Below are positions 1 through 7,651 of a stretch of DNA of 58,031 nt, piece by piece. This stretch comes from a virus. Position 1 is the stretch's first letter, and the number at the start of each line of letters is the position of its first letter. The position numbers were made by a program, and so were the translations under genes. The notes beneath the pieces are model-generated. The model saw only the letters and a list, made by a program, of their open reading frames with translations, did not search any database and was not told the DNA's origin. Location of the stretch: the IMG/VR virus record IMGVR_UViG_3300022074_000043, positions 1 to 58,031 of that record. One strand, given 5' to 3'.

Positions 1-451
1 CTAGTTCATCAGATATGCGCCACGAATTGCGCCATTCTCTAGTGCTCGGTAATTGTTGCTTTTTGCATATTACCATCTTCGGCTTATTGCCGCTATCCCA
101 ATTCTGCCAGACGTGCTGTGGCACATCTTTCTGAATTAGGTACTCAATCGCTTCTTCTTCAGTCATCGCACCGACAGGCTCTGTCTGGTGCAACAAGTAA
201 CCTCTTGTATGCTTCTTGAAGTCGGGCTGCGCTTCGTCCTTTGCCAGTTCGTGATACACCCACACAGGTGGCAGGATACCGCCCTGTAGCGCACACGCCA
301 GCCAGTTAGGGTCAGGCACAAGTATCTTGGCGCACTCATCTACGCTGTCTTCATAGACCACACGGTAGTCTGACTGCACACCGTCTAGGTTTTCCTTTGC
401 CCAGCATAGGCGGTCAAATAGGTGAGTGCCTTTGAACTCTGGTGTCTGCAT
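1..451 (-). CDS. Tail-fibre assembly chaperone-like protein, cut by the window edge
   Basis: An ATG at 451 opens 150 codons that run off the left edge without a stop. The C-terminal part reads TREWRNSWRISDEL, resembling the basic, Trp-rich ends of small phage tail-fibre assembly proteins; the body is Trp- and Pro-rich (for example DPNWLACALQGG). Such proteins help fold or attach fibres and are usually encoded beside fibre genes, which fits the fibre modules next to it. Its start overlaps the stop of the preceding module (TAATG), so it is probably translationally coupled. The true C-terminus is unknown. The family assignment rests on recognition of the motif only. Confidence 0.6.
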   Translation of the reverse strand, partial: MQTPEFKGTHLFDRLCWAKENLDGVQSDYRVVYEDSVDECAKILVPDPNWLACALQGGILPPVWVYHELAKDEAQPDFKKHTRGYLLHQTEPVGAMTEEEAIEYLIQKDVPQHVWQNWDSGNKPKMVICKKQQLPSTREWRNSWRISDEL

Positions 452-837
452 TAGGCGAGGTCTCCGAATATTACTACAGAACAACCGGCTGCTATTGCAC
501 CTGTGTTTAAATCTGCTTGAGTCCCATCTTGGGCACGGTATGACTTTATATTGAAACTAGATGTAGTTTTACTAAAATAAGCAGCATTGCCATTATTTGT
601 TGTAGTTGAACTATTGCCCATAACAATGCGATAATTTACATCAGACATAGCATTAGTTATTGAAAAACTGTAATCGCCAGTCCCATTATCTACAAAACTT
701 GTTATGCCCTCTGCATCATCAATCCCGTCTGCAAAAAAGGTAACACTGCCCTTCGCACTACCATTCACAACATAGTTCGTGGCGATTGACCCAGCGGTGC
801 TGTGTTCCAGCGTATCTGCTACAATTTTTCCAGCCAT
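451..837 (-). CDS. Fibre-tip module, GDLA family copy 1
   Basis: A 128-aa protein rich in Thr, Ser, Asn and Gly with no charged core, typical of beta-sandwich fibre tips. The N-terminus (MAGKIVADTLEHSTAGSI) matches the short attachment motif seen in the next two genes (xxKVDTLTxxT). It ends VVIFGDLA; the next two genes also end in GDLA. The three appear to be paralogues, probably alternative or hetero-oligomeric receptor-binding heads. It starts at a TAATG overlap with the upstream gene. Function is inferred from composition and position in the fibre cassette. Confidence 0.7.
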   Translation of the reverse strand: MAGKIVADTLEHSTAGSIATNYVVNGSAKGSVTFFADGIDDAEGITSFVDNGTGDYSFSITNAMSDVNYRIVMGNSSTTTNNGNAAYFSKTTSSFNIKSYRAQDGTQADLNTGAIAAGCSVVIFGDLA

Positions 838-1253
838 TATGCTAAGTCTCCTAATGAACCAAAACTAATAAAAGTTGCTTGGTCTGATGCTAGCGCACCA
901 TCAGAAGTAGTTATTTGCATACGAAATGATGACGTTGTGTTTGGAAACTGACCATCAGGAATATTAAAATTTCTTTCGCTAGTGGTTGATTTTCCTGATG
1001 TCCCAAAAACAGCGTATAAAGCATTTCCCATATTGTTAGTTCTTGCTGAAGAATAATCAGATGTTCCGTTATCTGTTAATGAAGCGCAATTAAAACTGTC
1101 CCCATAACTTATAGTTCCAGCGGAACCGTCAAATTCCCCCCACGCCTTCGCCAGCCCCTGTTGCAGAGACTGCGTAGCAGTAGCACCAACAGTCACTGTG
1201 ATGTCGTTGGCGGTGGTCTTGCCAGTGAGGGTATCTACTTTTATCTCACTCAT
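837..1253 (-). CDS. Fibre-tip module, GDLA family copy 2
   Basis: A 138-aa protein starting MSEIKVDTLTGKTTANDI, a short N-terminal peptide common in marine phage fibre modules that probably docks the head to a shared shaft. The rest is Ser/Thr/Gly-rich and ends ISFGSLGDLA, like its two neighbours. Both ends overlap neighbouring genes by a few bases (ATGA at the start, TAATG at the end), so the three copies are made in a coupled fashion. Receptor binding is an inference. Confidence 0.7.
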   Translation of the reverse strand: MSEIKVDTLTGKTTANDITVTVGATATQSLQQGLAKAWGEFDGSAGTISYGDSFNCASLTDNGTSDYSSARTNNMGNALYAVFGTSGKSTTSERNFNIPDGQFPNTTSSFRMQITTSDGALASDQATFISFGSLGDLA

Positions 1254-1603
1254 GCTAGATCTCCGTGTGCTGACGTTGCAAATGAAGCATCTACTAATGC
1301 AAAAGAGTTGTTATAAATATAAACATTTGCTTCACCAGTAGATAACGTGTTCGGCTCTGTGTTGAAATTTCCAAAAAATCCATCTGCGCCAACGTGACTG
1401 TAGCTAGTATTATTGAACGAGTTTGTCCAATTTAAATCATAGTTTCCAGTAGCACTATCAGTAATACTGCTTACATTTAAGCTGTCATTAATTACTTGAG
1501 AACTACTTACGTTTGACCAACACTTCGCCGCACTCTGCTTAGTCAGAGTGACAGGACTGGTGCCATCACTTGCTGTGATTGTGTCTGCTCTTAACTCGCT
1601 CAT
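1250..1603 (-). CDS. Fibre-tip module, GDLA family copy 3
   Basis: The start was placed at the ATG at 1603, giving 117 aa beginning MSELRADTITASDGTS. That start forms an ATGA overlap with the upstream stop at 1600; a longer reading to 1675 would invade the upstream gene. The C-terminus ends SAHGDLA, shared with the two downstream paralogues, while the middle has diverged, as expected of receptor-facing domains. The many aromatic residues between residues 60 and 100 could form a glycan-binding surface, which is speculation. Confidence 0.7.
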   Translation of the reverse strand: MSELRADTITASDGTSPVTLTKQSAAKCWSNVSSSQVINDSLNVSSITDSATGNYDLNWTNSFNNTSYSHVGADGFFGNFNTEPNTLSTGEANVYIYNNSFALVDASFATSAHGDLA

Positions 1604-2082
1604 GCTATCACCAATGTACCACCAGTAGAGACTGTGATAACCACCCCTGTTGCTAACGTCAACGGACCTGCACAAAGAGCATTGTCCGTACCAGCAATCG
1701 TCACACTTGTATCAAGTTGCTTTTCGTGTACACGGAAGATATCGCCCCTGCCGCTCGCTTCATCGCCCGTGATGCCGTTGTCACCCTGAAAGTATCCAGC
1801 CTGCTGAAAACGAATAGCTCGTTCTGAAAATCCACGGTACACAACGTACACGTTATTGGTGCCAGAAGATGGCGCGGCGTCAAAGGTCAGTGAGGTGCCG
1901 CTGGCTGTGTATGACTTGCCAACCCCCGGCTCCTGTTGGACGTTGTTTACAAAAACCTCTAAGTCTTCAGATACGTTCACGGCGCGGTTTAGTGTGAACA
2001 CGGTCGTTGAACCATCGCCATTGAAATACTGGCTGGTTGGAGATGCTAGGGATTTTGCGGGTGCGCCGCCTACATAGCTCAT
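1600..2082 (-). CDS. Tail fibre protein with beta-sandwich repeat
   Basis: A 160-aa protein. Residues 17-80 hold the phage fibre pattern 'TVFTLNRAV...EVFVNNVQQEPG...SYTASGTSLTF', an Ig-like module that also occurs in the fibre gene at the right edge of the window (57385-58031). The C-terminus (DNALCAGPLTLATGVVITV) matches the end of that gene too (KNALAIGPLTIDTSTSITV). The two are therefore related and support one continuous fibre cassette across the window ends. Role in host recognition or fibre assembly is inferred. Confidence 0.75.
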   Translation of the reverse strand: MSYVGGAPAKSLASPTSQYFNGDGSTTVFTLNRAVNVSEDLEVFVNNVQQEPGVGKSYTASGTSLTFDAAPSSGTNNVYVVYRGFSERAIRFQQAGYFQGDNGITGDEASGRGDIFRVHEKQLDTSVTIAGTDNALCAGPLTLATGVVITVSTGGTLVIA

Positions 2083-2086
2083 GTTC

Positions 2087-2623
2087 TTAGCCCGCTATCT
2101 CTGTTGCTGAGATGAATGAGATGCCTCTTTCCGTGTAATTGGCATCTTGGTCGCCAAGTGTTCTATTGATGTAGAGTGTGTCGTCAGTCATAAGTTGTAT
2201 GCCAACCTTGTATGTGATTGTTGAGGTTGTTGCTGGCGTGTCGAAATAATCATATCGAGCAATGTTTGGCGTAGAGTTGTTATCCGAAAGGCGAAAAGTT
2301 CTCGTTGCCATACTAACACCAACCTTCCGACTTCCTGCCGCCGCATGTCCAAGTTTGGTGCTATCTCTGTAGAAAAAGAAAACGTGTTCCCAATCATTTC
2401 CTTCAACACCAAATTCCACGAAGACATGCGCCTGTAGTTGAATGACACTTGATGCGCTTGCTGGTGTAATGTTGACTGTTAAATCTGTCAGTGCAGTGTT
2501 AGTAACTGCTGTTAGCGACACTGAGTTCGTGCCAGTAAACATCGTTCTCTGCACCTGAATGATGCCCCCAGACGGTATGCCCGATGCCGCTACACCACCA
2601 TTTATGACTTTAGAGATAGGCAT
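2087..2623 (-). CDS. Fibre-tip module, SATEIAG family copy A
   Basis: A 178-aa protein. After a short N-terminus it carries GGIIQVQRTMFTGTN, a central block with VFFFYRDSTKLG, and ends FISATEIAG. The same three landmarks occur in the gene at 56253-56810 (GGIIQTQHTMFTGTN, LFFFRDTTKL, LISATEIAG), so the two are clear paralogues about 3.9 kb apart on a circular map. The start overlaps the upstream stop (TGATG). A jelly-roll fibre head is likely from composition; receptor specificity cannot be judged. Confidence 0.7.
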   Translation of the reverse strand: MPISKVINGGVAASGIPSGGIIQVQRTMFTGTNSVSLTAVTNTALTDLTVNITPASASSVIQLQAHVFVEFGVEGNDWEHVFFFYRDSTKLGHAAAGSRKVGVSMATRTFRLSDNNSTPNIARYDYFDTPATTSTITYKVGIQLMTDDTLYINRTLGDQDANYTERGISFISATEIAG

Positions 2624-2952
2624 CAGGTGATCTCCAGAATTGACATTGTTACGTCCGCGCCGCTTGCCTGACTAGCCGTAACCTTCAGCACATCTGATGC
2701 GTTCATAACAATCTTTTGATCACCCCCAACTGCAACGAGCGAAGATCCAACAGGGACGATTGCGTCCTTTACGATATACACATTGTCGCCATCATTGTTT
2801 TCTAATTGCACATCCACCGTGATTGTAGATGTCAGGATGTTAGCCACGTTCAGGCCGATGATGGTTGTTTCTGTAGCGCCGGGGCAGGTGTAGATTGTAG
2901 CCGGACTCGTACCTACCGCTGTGTCTGTGACTGTCTTAAACGAGTTCGCCAT
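2623..2952 (-). CDS. Small conserved phage structural protein
   Basis: 109 aa, beta-rich, no Trp, starting MANSFKTVTDTAVGTSPATI and containing a VAVGGDQKIVMNASDVLKV stretch. Proteins of this length and pattern are common in marine podoviruses between adaptor and fibre genes and are annotated as hypothetical or virion proteins. It may form a trimeric collar or fibre connector, but nothing in the sequence proves this. The spacing to the upstream gene is 4 bp. Confidence 0.65.
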   Translation of the reverse strand: MANSFKTVTDTAVGTSPATIYTCPGATETTIIGLNVANILTSTITVDVQLENNDGDNVYIVKDAIVPVGSSLVAVGGDQKIVMNASDVLKVTASQASGADVTMSILEIT

Positions 2953-2956
2953 GTCT

Positions 2957-3337
2957 TTATCCTAACGCAATTGCAAAAGCCAGCGCTTGCGGGTCTTGCT
3001 CTGTAAACCCTTGTACGCTTCCGCTAGCATCTAAAAAAACCATTTTTTCTGCTGGCAAGGTACAAAATATTGTACGGGTTCCTGAAGTCCAATTCACCGC
3101 AGCATCTGAATTACTGGACTGCAAGATAGTTGTACGAGCTAATGTCGTGCCAGAAGTCGTGTAGGTGCCAATACCTGTCTCAAAGTCCGTTCCATCGGTG
3201 CATGTATAGTAGGTAGTGTTGCCATCACCCACTTCACCAAATGTTTCAAAACCAGTTACCGCGCCAGCTAGTGTGTATGTGCCAGTGCCTGTGGTGGTTG
3301 TGGTTTCTTTTACACGATCTTTAAGGACCAGTGCCAT
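2957..3337 (-). CDS. Small conserved tail-region protein
   Basis: 126 aa, N-terminus MALVLKDRVKETTTTTGTGT, then a Thr/Gly-rich beta region with TTYYTCTDGTDFETGIGTY and a C-terminus ending DPQALAFAIALG. The same architecture recurs in many marine phages next to fibre and adaptor genes, where it is considered a virion component. It begins at a TAATG-type junction with the upstream gene (ATG at 3337). No enzymatic motif is seen. Confidence 0.65.
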   Translation of the reverse strand: MALVLKDRVKETTTTTGTGTYTLAGAVTGFETFGEVGDGNTTYYTCTDGTDFETGIGTYTTSGTTLARTTILQSSNSDAAVNWTSGTRTIFCTLPAEKMVFLDASGSVQGFTEQDPQALAFAIALG

Positions 3338-3765
3338 TACTTCAACTCAATAGTTAAGTTACTTGCATTGATTCTAAAGATGTCTCCACTGGCTATCGTT
3401 TTGTTAGCGTCGAGTGCGCCAACGAACAAAATGTTTCCAGAGCTAGCCGCGTCTACAATAAAGGCATGTGTAATAGTGTTTGATGTACCCGTGGATGCAG
3501 GAAACTCAATGTTTGCCGCGTTTGTTACCGTTTGTTGGTCAGCAGAAGAAGAAGCCAAAGTCCAATTTGCTGCTGTGACTTGCTGTCTAGCGTAACTTCC
3601 AAAAGTAGCTTCTGTTAATGAGCCAGCTTCCGCGTCACTTACTGCCGTTGCTAGCCCAACATAAATACTGTCGCCCGGGGTCGAAAGACTTCCAGCGTTA
3701 TTTTTGAAGAGAAAGCTAAGAAGCTTGTTCTCCAAGTAGGTGGTTGCTGCGTTTGATGTTGCCAT
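3337..3765 (-). CDS. Putative tail fibre/connector protein
   Basis: 142 aa beginning MATSNAATTYLENKLLSFLFKN (quoted in part). It contains IYVGLATAVSDA and a GDIFRINASNLTIEL ending. This 'SIYVGLaT' pattern is familiar from phage tail-fibre-like proteins in marine podoviruses and from head-decorating proteins. It sits between the fibre modules and an adaptor gene. Role is inferred from position. Confidence 0.65.
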   Translation of the reverse strand: MATSNAATTYLENKLLSFLFKNNAGSLSTPGDSIYVGLATAVSDAEAGSLTEATFGSYARQQVTAANWTLASSSADQQTVTNAANIEFPASTGTSNTITHAFIVDAASSGNILFVGALDANKTIASGDIFRINASNLTIELK

Positions 3766-3781
3766 CGTTCTTTACTCCTAG

Positions 3782-4429
3782 TTAAGTGCGTGGCCTATCA
3801 GGTAGACCTCTCCTGTAGGCATCGCTATTCTCTCTAGCTTCTGCCAAATCTTTTAGACGCTGTATTTCCTGTGCAAACCTTTGTTCGTACAGTTGCATCA
3901 TGTCTGCTTCGCCCTTCATGTAAGTATACGCCTCGACAAGTGAGCCGTAAAGAAGGACGTTTGGAGCGTTAGTGCTCAGCCAGCTTGTGCCACTGTCAAC
4001 TCCTGCCGTTAAGCTGGTTGGGCGATAGTAATAATGAAGTTCTGTTGTATAGGCTGCGTCTGGTGTGGGGCTAAGTATAAAATTGTTTACATCAAATACA
4101 CCGTAGTATTTTGGTGTACCGTTAGCATTCGTATCTATCGCATACCGTTGAATAAAGTTCACATCCTTAAAATCTAAAAATGATTTGCTACCTGCTGTGG
4201 TTATCTGTAGAGAAAAAGGGGCAAGGTAATCACTAGGAACCGTCAAATATTCACTTCCAAGTGTTAGTGTGGCATTTGCGTTTTTGCGAAATAGTTCTAA
4301 GTCAACAAGTGTAAACACCCGGTCTTCTGCGCTGCGTATAAACACAGGCAGGTTCGTCACGAAAGTTGTTTCCGTGTTCTCTGCAAAATCCTGAATAGCT
4401 GTTTTTAGCTCTGCGTATGTAAAAGACAT
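3782..4429 (-). CDS. Head-tail adaptor, gp11/gp4-like (second copy)
   Basis: 215 aa. The N-terminal helical region (TYAELKTAIQDFAENTETTF...IRSAEDRVF) followed by a beta section with YLTVPSDYL and LHYYYRPTSL, then a long C-terminal helix (MMQLYEQRFAQEIQRLKDLA), is the typical layout of tail-tubular-protein-A/adaptor proteins. Residues 125-160 include the Tyr-rich strand usual in this family. A second protein with the same layout lies at 5669-6337, so the phage may stack two different adaptor rings below the portal. Confidence 0.7.
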   Translation of the reverse strand: MSFTYAELKTAIQDFAENTETTFVTNLPVFIRSAEDRVFTLVDLELFRKNANATLTLGSEYLTVPSDYLAPFSLQITTAGSKSFLDFKDVNFIQRYAIDTNANGTPKYYGVFDVNNFILSPTPDAAYTTELHYYYRPTSLTAGVDSGTSWLSTNAPNVLLYGSLVEAYTYMKGEADMMQLYEQRFAQEIQRLKDLAEARENSDAYRRGLPDRPRT

Positions 4430-4439
4430 TTTATGTTCA

Positions 4440-5093
4440 CTATACTATTGTTATGTTTCCAACCATGCCGCTATGAGTGGTGCATTGATATACCAAAGAC
4501 GTATCACTAGGCTCATGCGGAACAATAAATTGAGTTAACCCCTGAGTGCTATTGAAATTATCTGTAACACCTGTTGTAAAAGCCGAGCCGCCAGAAGAAG
4601 TTCTTATCTGTAGCGGGTGACCGCTAACATACGAAGAGTTATCTATCAGGTAAGTGTGACCTTTGTAAAAGCTAAAATTGGGGTTGTTTCCAGCAGTAGC
4701 TCCCGGTCCAGAAAATTGATAAGCAGATCCTGTCGCCGCAGTCGTTGTGTATTTAGTCACTGGACCACTAGTTTCGTCGTTCAATTTAAGCCAGTTACCA
4801 CCATGAGCAAAATAAAGACCACCCGTTGCATGAACATGAGCCACAGCCCCGTGATATGTGGATGCACTTGGTAAATCACTAAGAGCAGCGTAATAAAATA
4901 CTATTTTATTGGCCCCGGAACTAACGTCCAAAAGACCGTTTGCATCTATAATATCCGTTAGGACATTGGAACTATTACCTAACGCTGCATAAATCTCATC
5001 AAAGTTATCGTTTATTTTGTCCGCACCAACACGAAGACTGTCTCCAGTGCCGTCATTTGCCGTTGTTCCAATTCCTACTGCCTGCTTTGCCAT
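4440..5093 (-). CDS. Virion protein with cupredoxin-like C-terminal domain
   Basis: 217 aa. The N-terminus (AVGIGTTANDGTGDSLRVG...INDNFDEIYAAL) is a phage structural attachment motif known from cyanophage fibre-region proteins. The C-terminal 70 residues have the order of a type 1 copper site: His159 (SGHPLQI), Cys204, His207 and Met210 (YQCTTHSGMVG). Similar 'C-x2-H-x2-M' ends occur in marine phage structural proteins. What is seen is the ligand order and spacing; copper binding is inference. The neighbours are adaptor and tail genes, so it is likely a tail component. Confidence 0.7.
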   Translation of the reverse strand: MAKQAVGIGTTANDGTGDSLRVGADKINDNFDEIYAALGNSSNVLTDIIDANGLLDVSSGANKIVFYYAALSDLPSASTYHGAVAHVHATGGLYFAHGGNWLKLNDETSGPVTKYTTTAATGSAYQFSGPGATAGNNPNFSFYKGHTYLIDNSSYVSGHPLQIRTSSGGSAFTTGVTDNFNSTQGLTQFIVPHEPSDTSLVYQCTTHSGMVGNITIV

Positions 5094-5669
5094 TTAACCC
5101 TCGTCGAAAGTCTTATTTGTTGAGTCGAGTGTAACATTTGTTGCGTCAAAGGTCGATGCGGCTGTAGATGACGCTGTTCCGGGTGCAACAGTTATATTAA
5201 GTCCGCCCCCTCTTAAATTACCAACAGATGCTGTGCCAACCGCAGTTATGGTGTAAGAATTAGAGTCTACAACAGTAATTGAAAATCCTGCGGCCTTTTG
5301 TAGATTAGCAGAAGTAAATCCGTCAAATGCATTTACCTTACGAAAAATAACAACGTCCGATGTGCTGCGGTTATGAGAAGGCTCAAACACAGTTATAACT
5401 GAAGATCCAGCCGTTCCTGATTCAAAAGGATTTGGGGTTAGAAGAAGTCTTTGACCTTCTGTCTCAGTCCGTTGATCTGGTCTTGGCTGATACAAAGCTT
5501 GCGGGTCAGAACCCGGACGTATCGGCTCTAGCTGCGGGTGCTTTGGCTCGTACTCATCCGGGCCAACTTTAGCGCCATTCCACTCAGTGATCATTTCAGC
5601 CAGACGATACCGAAACCCGGATCTGTCTGAGTAACCCCAAGCTTTTTTACCTGAAGCATATCGCGCCAT
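5094..5669 (-). CDS. Conserved phage structural protein
   Basis: 191 aa in two parts. Residues 1-75 are polar with a conserved pattern (YASGKKAWGYSDRSGFRYRL, GPDEYEPKHPQLEP) seen in marine podoviruses between the two adaptor genes. Residues 85-191 are beta-rich with low charge (VITVFEPSHNRSTSDVVIF), like a collar or fibre-anchor domain. It overlaps its upstream neighbour by a single base (ATG at 5669). Probably part of the neck; function unproven. Confidence 0.7.
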   Translation of the reverse strand: MARYASGKKAWGYSDRSGFRYRLAEMITEWNGAKVGPDEYEPKHPQLEPIRPGSDPQALYQPRPDQRTETEGQRLLLTPNPFESGTAGSSVITVFEPSHNRSTSDVVIFRKVNAFDGFTSANLQKAAGFSITVVDSNSYTITAVGTASVGNLRGGGLNITVAPGTASSTAASTFDATNVTLDSTNKTFDEG

Positions 5670-6337
5670 TAGTTAACCCTCAAGTATTGTATACTTGGCT
5701 GAATCTTGAGTGGCACACGATCTTCGTCTTCTGCCGCCGCACGTTGGAACTCTTCTTCGTACATGGACTTCAGCAACTGCACACGTTCTGGTGCCTTCTT
5801 TACAGATAAGTAGTACGCCAAGCCAGCTACCATACAAGGGTAGAACCGGAAAGGCAGATCATTTGTATTAACTAGCGTGTCGGCATCTTCAATACGAGAC
5901 ACATAGTAGTACACCAACGTGTCAGTGGAGTTTTCGGGTGTGGTCCACAATGTAATCTCTGGGATAATCTTGCGGTTGTAGTAATACTGGCTAGGACGGC
6001 CTTGTGTTGTCTTGTTAGGCAGTGCCAAGTATTCTGCGCGGGACATGCGGGTTAGCTCGTAGTCTACACCGCTGCGACGAATCACAACTTCTAGCAGGTC
6101 AGTGTATGTTGCGTTAAATGCGTAGGTAGCTGTGCCCTGAGTCAAAGCTTGTGTGCCTTGCTTCACTGTCCACAAGTTAAGACCACGGTTGGCCCAATCC
6201 GCAAACATTAAGTTAAGAGAGCGACGTGCTGTTTTAGCATCGTAGCCCGTGCGTAATTCAAGACCGCACCGCTCGTATGCTTCTTCGATAATCTCAGCTA
6301 CGTCTAGCTCAAAGTTGTACGATCCTGAAGTTGCCAT
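5669..6337 (-). CDS. Head-tail adaptor, gp4/tail tubular protein A-like
   Basis: 222 aa with the adaptor signature: N-terminal helices (VAEIIEEAYERCGLELRTGYD, quoted to 20: VAEIIEEAYERCGLELRTGY), an RSLNLMFADWANRGLNLW segment, a beta core with YYYVSRIEDADTLVNTNDLP, and a C-terminal helix (MYEEEFQRAAAED). Family members form a dodecameric ring attached to the portal and close the DNA channel. It lies in the capsid-to-tail part of the late operon, as expected. The YYVSRIEDA / DLPFRFYPCM section is the best conserved part. Confidence 0.8.
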   Translation of the reverse strand: MATSGSYNFELDVAEIIEEAYERCGLELRTGYDAKTARRSLNLMFADWANRGLNLWTVKQGTQALTQGTATYAFNATYTDLLEVVIRRSGVDYELTRMSRAEYLALPNKTTQGRPSQYYYNRKIIPEITLWTTPENSTDTLVYYYVSRIEDADTLVNTNDLPFRFYPCMVAGLAYYLSVKKAPERVQLLKSMYEEEFQRAAAEDEDRVPLKIQPSIQYLRVN

Positions 6338-6544
6338 TTACTTCTTCCTGTGTGTGCCGCCGTAACCTTTTTTGACTACGCCTTTACCAATTAAAATGTC
6401 TTTTTGTGTAACCTTTCCGTCACCACTTAAATCAGGGAAGTTACCGCCGCCCATTTTAAAACGATTCCGCATAGGACCTTTGCTGTTACGAGTGGGCATA
6501 GACATAGCGCCGCCCATAGCTTTACGAGGAGAACAGTGTGACAT
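6338..6544 (-). CDS. Small basic protein with a dockerin/EF-hand-like loop
   Basis: 68 aa, strongly basic (PRKAM, PMRNRFKMGGG, THRKK at the end). Residues 38-49 read DLSGDGKVTQKD, matching a 12-residue calcium loop with ligands at positions 1, 3, 5, 7, 9 and 12. The loop is embedded in a Lys/Arg-rich chain, an unusual mix. It belongs to a run of small basic genes between the adaptors and capsid. Calcium binding is inferred only from the motif. RBS and junction with 5669 are immediate. Confidence 0.7.
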   Translation of the reverse strand: MSHCSPRKAMGGAMSMPTRNSKGPMRNRFKMGGGNFPDLSGDGKVTQKDILIGKGVVKKGYGGTHRKK

Positions 6545-6822
6545 TATTTCTTCCTTCTCTTTAGTGATTTAACACGACGTGGCTTGCCTGCTGGCTGACC
6601 TAAACTTTTCTTCTGTGATATTCTACTACGTTTTTCAGCGGCTGTCATTTCTCCCGAGGTTTTGGGAGTTTTAGAACTGACACGTTTGGAGGGGCGGCAA
6701 TATGGAGTACCCCGTTTTTCACCCTTGCGACGCCCACACGGCTTCCCCGTGCGTACATCTTTCCATTCTTCTTTGAACCACCGCTTGAGTGACGCACCTT
6801 TTTTGGTCTTTCTTACTGCCAT
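6544..6822 (-). CDS. DUF5872-like small basic protein
   Basis: 92 aa, about one third Lys or Arg. It contains WFKEEWKDVRTGKPCGRRKG and TPYCRPSKRVS, with two Cys in the arrangement of the DUF5872-type proteins common in marine phages and giant viruses. The C-terminus is a Lys/Arg tail (RRVKSLKRRKK). Such highly basic late proteins may sit with packaged DNA or in the virion core; that role is inference. The ATG at 6822 is 1 base after the previous stop. Confidence 0.75.
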   Translation of the reverse strand: MAVRKTKKGASLKRWFKEEWKDVRTGKPCGRRKGEKRGTPYCRPSKRVSSKTPKTSGEMTAAEKRSRISQKKSLGQPAGKPRRVKSLKRRKK

Positions 6823-6823
6823 A

Positions 6824-7318
6824 TTAATATCCTGCGGCCCACGCTACAGACACCATTAGAAACGCAAACAATGCTACAGCAACTAGAATAACACCCCCGA
6901 TTATTAAAGTAGTCTTTATGGCTTCCTCTAGTTCTTGCTGCTTTAACCTTTGTTCTTTTCTAGCCTGCGCGGCCTGCTCCTTTGCTTCCTGTATCCGTCT
7001 GGCTCGTTCATCTACAATACTCTGCCAAGTCCCCGGTCCAAAGCGCATATCGACCAGTGTACGCATTTCGTTTATTTTTTCTTGCGCTAACCTAGCATCT
7101 ATAACTTCTTGCGCGACCTTATTAATACCAAACTGATCACCTATTCCTGAACCTGATTTCTTCGCACGTTGTTCTTGTACCTGCTTCTCGCCAGTTAGTA
7201 GACTGTCTATCTGACCAGCTATCTGTCCTATATCCTGCGCTGTGGATATGTTTTCTTTGATAAATTTGACAGACTGCTGTACTAGAGCAATTCCGGTCAG
7301 CACTTCTGCCACTACCAT
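6824..7318 (-). CDS. Coiled-coil protein with C-terminal membrane segment
   Basis: 164 aa. Residues 1-50 form an amphipathic helical region (VKFIKENISTAQDIGQIAGQ), residues 85-135 a charged coiled coil (DERARRIQEAKEQAAQARKE), and residues 137-160 a membrane helix (TTLIIGGVILVAVALFAFLM). The segment MRFGPGTWQSIVDERARRIQ is conserved in marine phage proteins of this type. Topology suggests a membrane-anchored protein possibly acting in lysis or in the ejection channel; neither is shown. Confidence 0.7.
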   Translation of the reverse strand: MVVAEVLTGIALVQQSVKFIKENISTAQDIGQIAGQIDSLLTGEKQVQEQRAKKSGSGIGDQFGINKVAQEVIDARLAQEKINEMRTLVDMRFGPGTWQSIVDERARRIQEAKEQAAQARKEQRLKQQELEEAIKTTLIIGGVILVAVALFAFLMVSVAWAAGY

Positions 7319-7359
7319 TTTTATCTCCCTATCGTGGCGTCAGCTTTATGTCGCCACTA

Positions 7360-7533
7360 TCAATATATGTTGGTTGTGCGGTACTTGTATGTTCCACCTT
7401 TGGCTTTTTTAGTTTTGTTCCCCCAGTTTGCTGCACCGACTTTACGACACTTGGCGATTGCCCCGCTTGCATACGCCGACGGGAAGACCTTATATCTGCG
7501 CTTAACTTTTTGGTAACATGCATCTTTAGCCAT
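7360..7533 (-). CDS. Small basic phage protein (DACYxKVKxRYKVxPSAYAS family)
   Basis: 57 aa from the ATG at 7533, preceded by AGGAAAAGGAAG. The sequence AKDACYQKVKRRYKVFPSA followed by YASGAIAKCRKVGAANWG is a well-conserved small family of marine phages and large DNA viruses. It is Lys/Arg-rich with two Cys. A longer reading to 7572 lacks a ribosome site and invades the upstream gene. An overlapping frame from 7523 to 7329 was judged a shadow. Function unknown; the basic charge suggests nucleic-acid contact in the virion. Confidence 0.8.
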   Translation of the reverse strand: MAKDACYQKVKRRYKVFPSAYASGAIAKCRKVGAANWGNKTKKAKGGTYKYRTTNIY

Positions 7534-7651
7534 TCTTCCTTTTCCTTTTTGCTGCACAGTGTGCCTTTTCACTAAACCCGCGTGGACGTTTGCAGTTTAC
7601 TTTTGTTTTACGTTTTTTACTCCACTTGCTTTTTTGTGGAGGCTTTGACAC
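7526..7651 (-). CDS. Very small basic Cys protein (41 aa)
   Basis: A GTG at 7651 opens 41 codons ending NCKRPRGFSEKAHCAAKRKR plus KNG. The core VNCKRPRGFSEKAHCA looks like a conserved zinc-knuckle-like or DNA-contact peptide seen in other marine phages beside the DACY family. It overlaps the stop of 7617-7847 and the start of the 57-aa gene downstream, the compact packing typical of this operon. Start codon is uncertain because there is no strong ribosome site. Confidence 0.6.
   Translation of the reverse strand: MSKPPQKSKWSKKRKTKVNCKRPRGFSEKAHCAAKRKRKNG

Noticed and set aside
7329-7523. Alternative minus-strand frame of 64 codons
   Set aside because: It overlaps almost wholly with the conserved 57-aa basic gene (7360-7533), which has the better ribosome site and family match.
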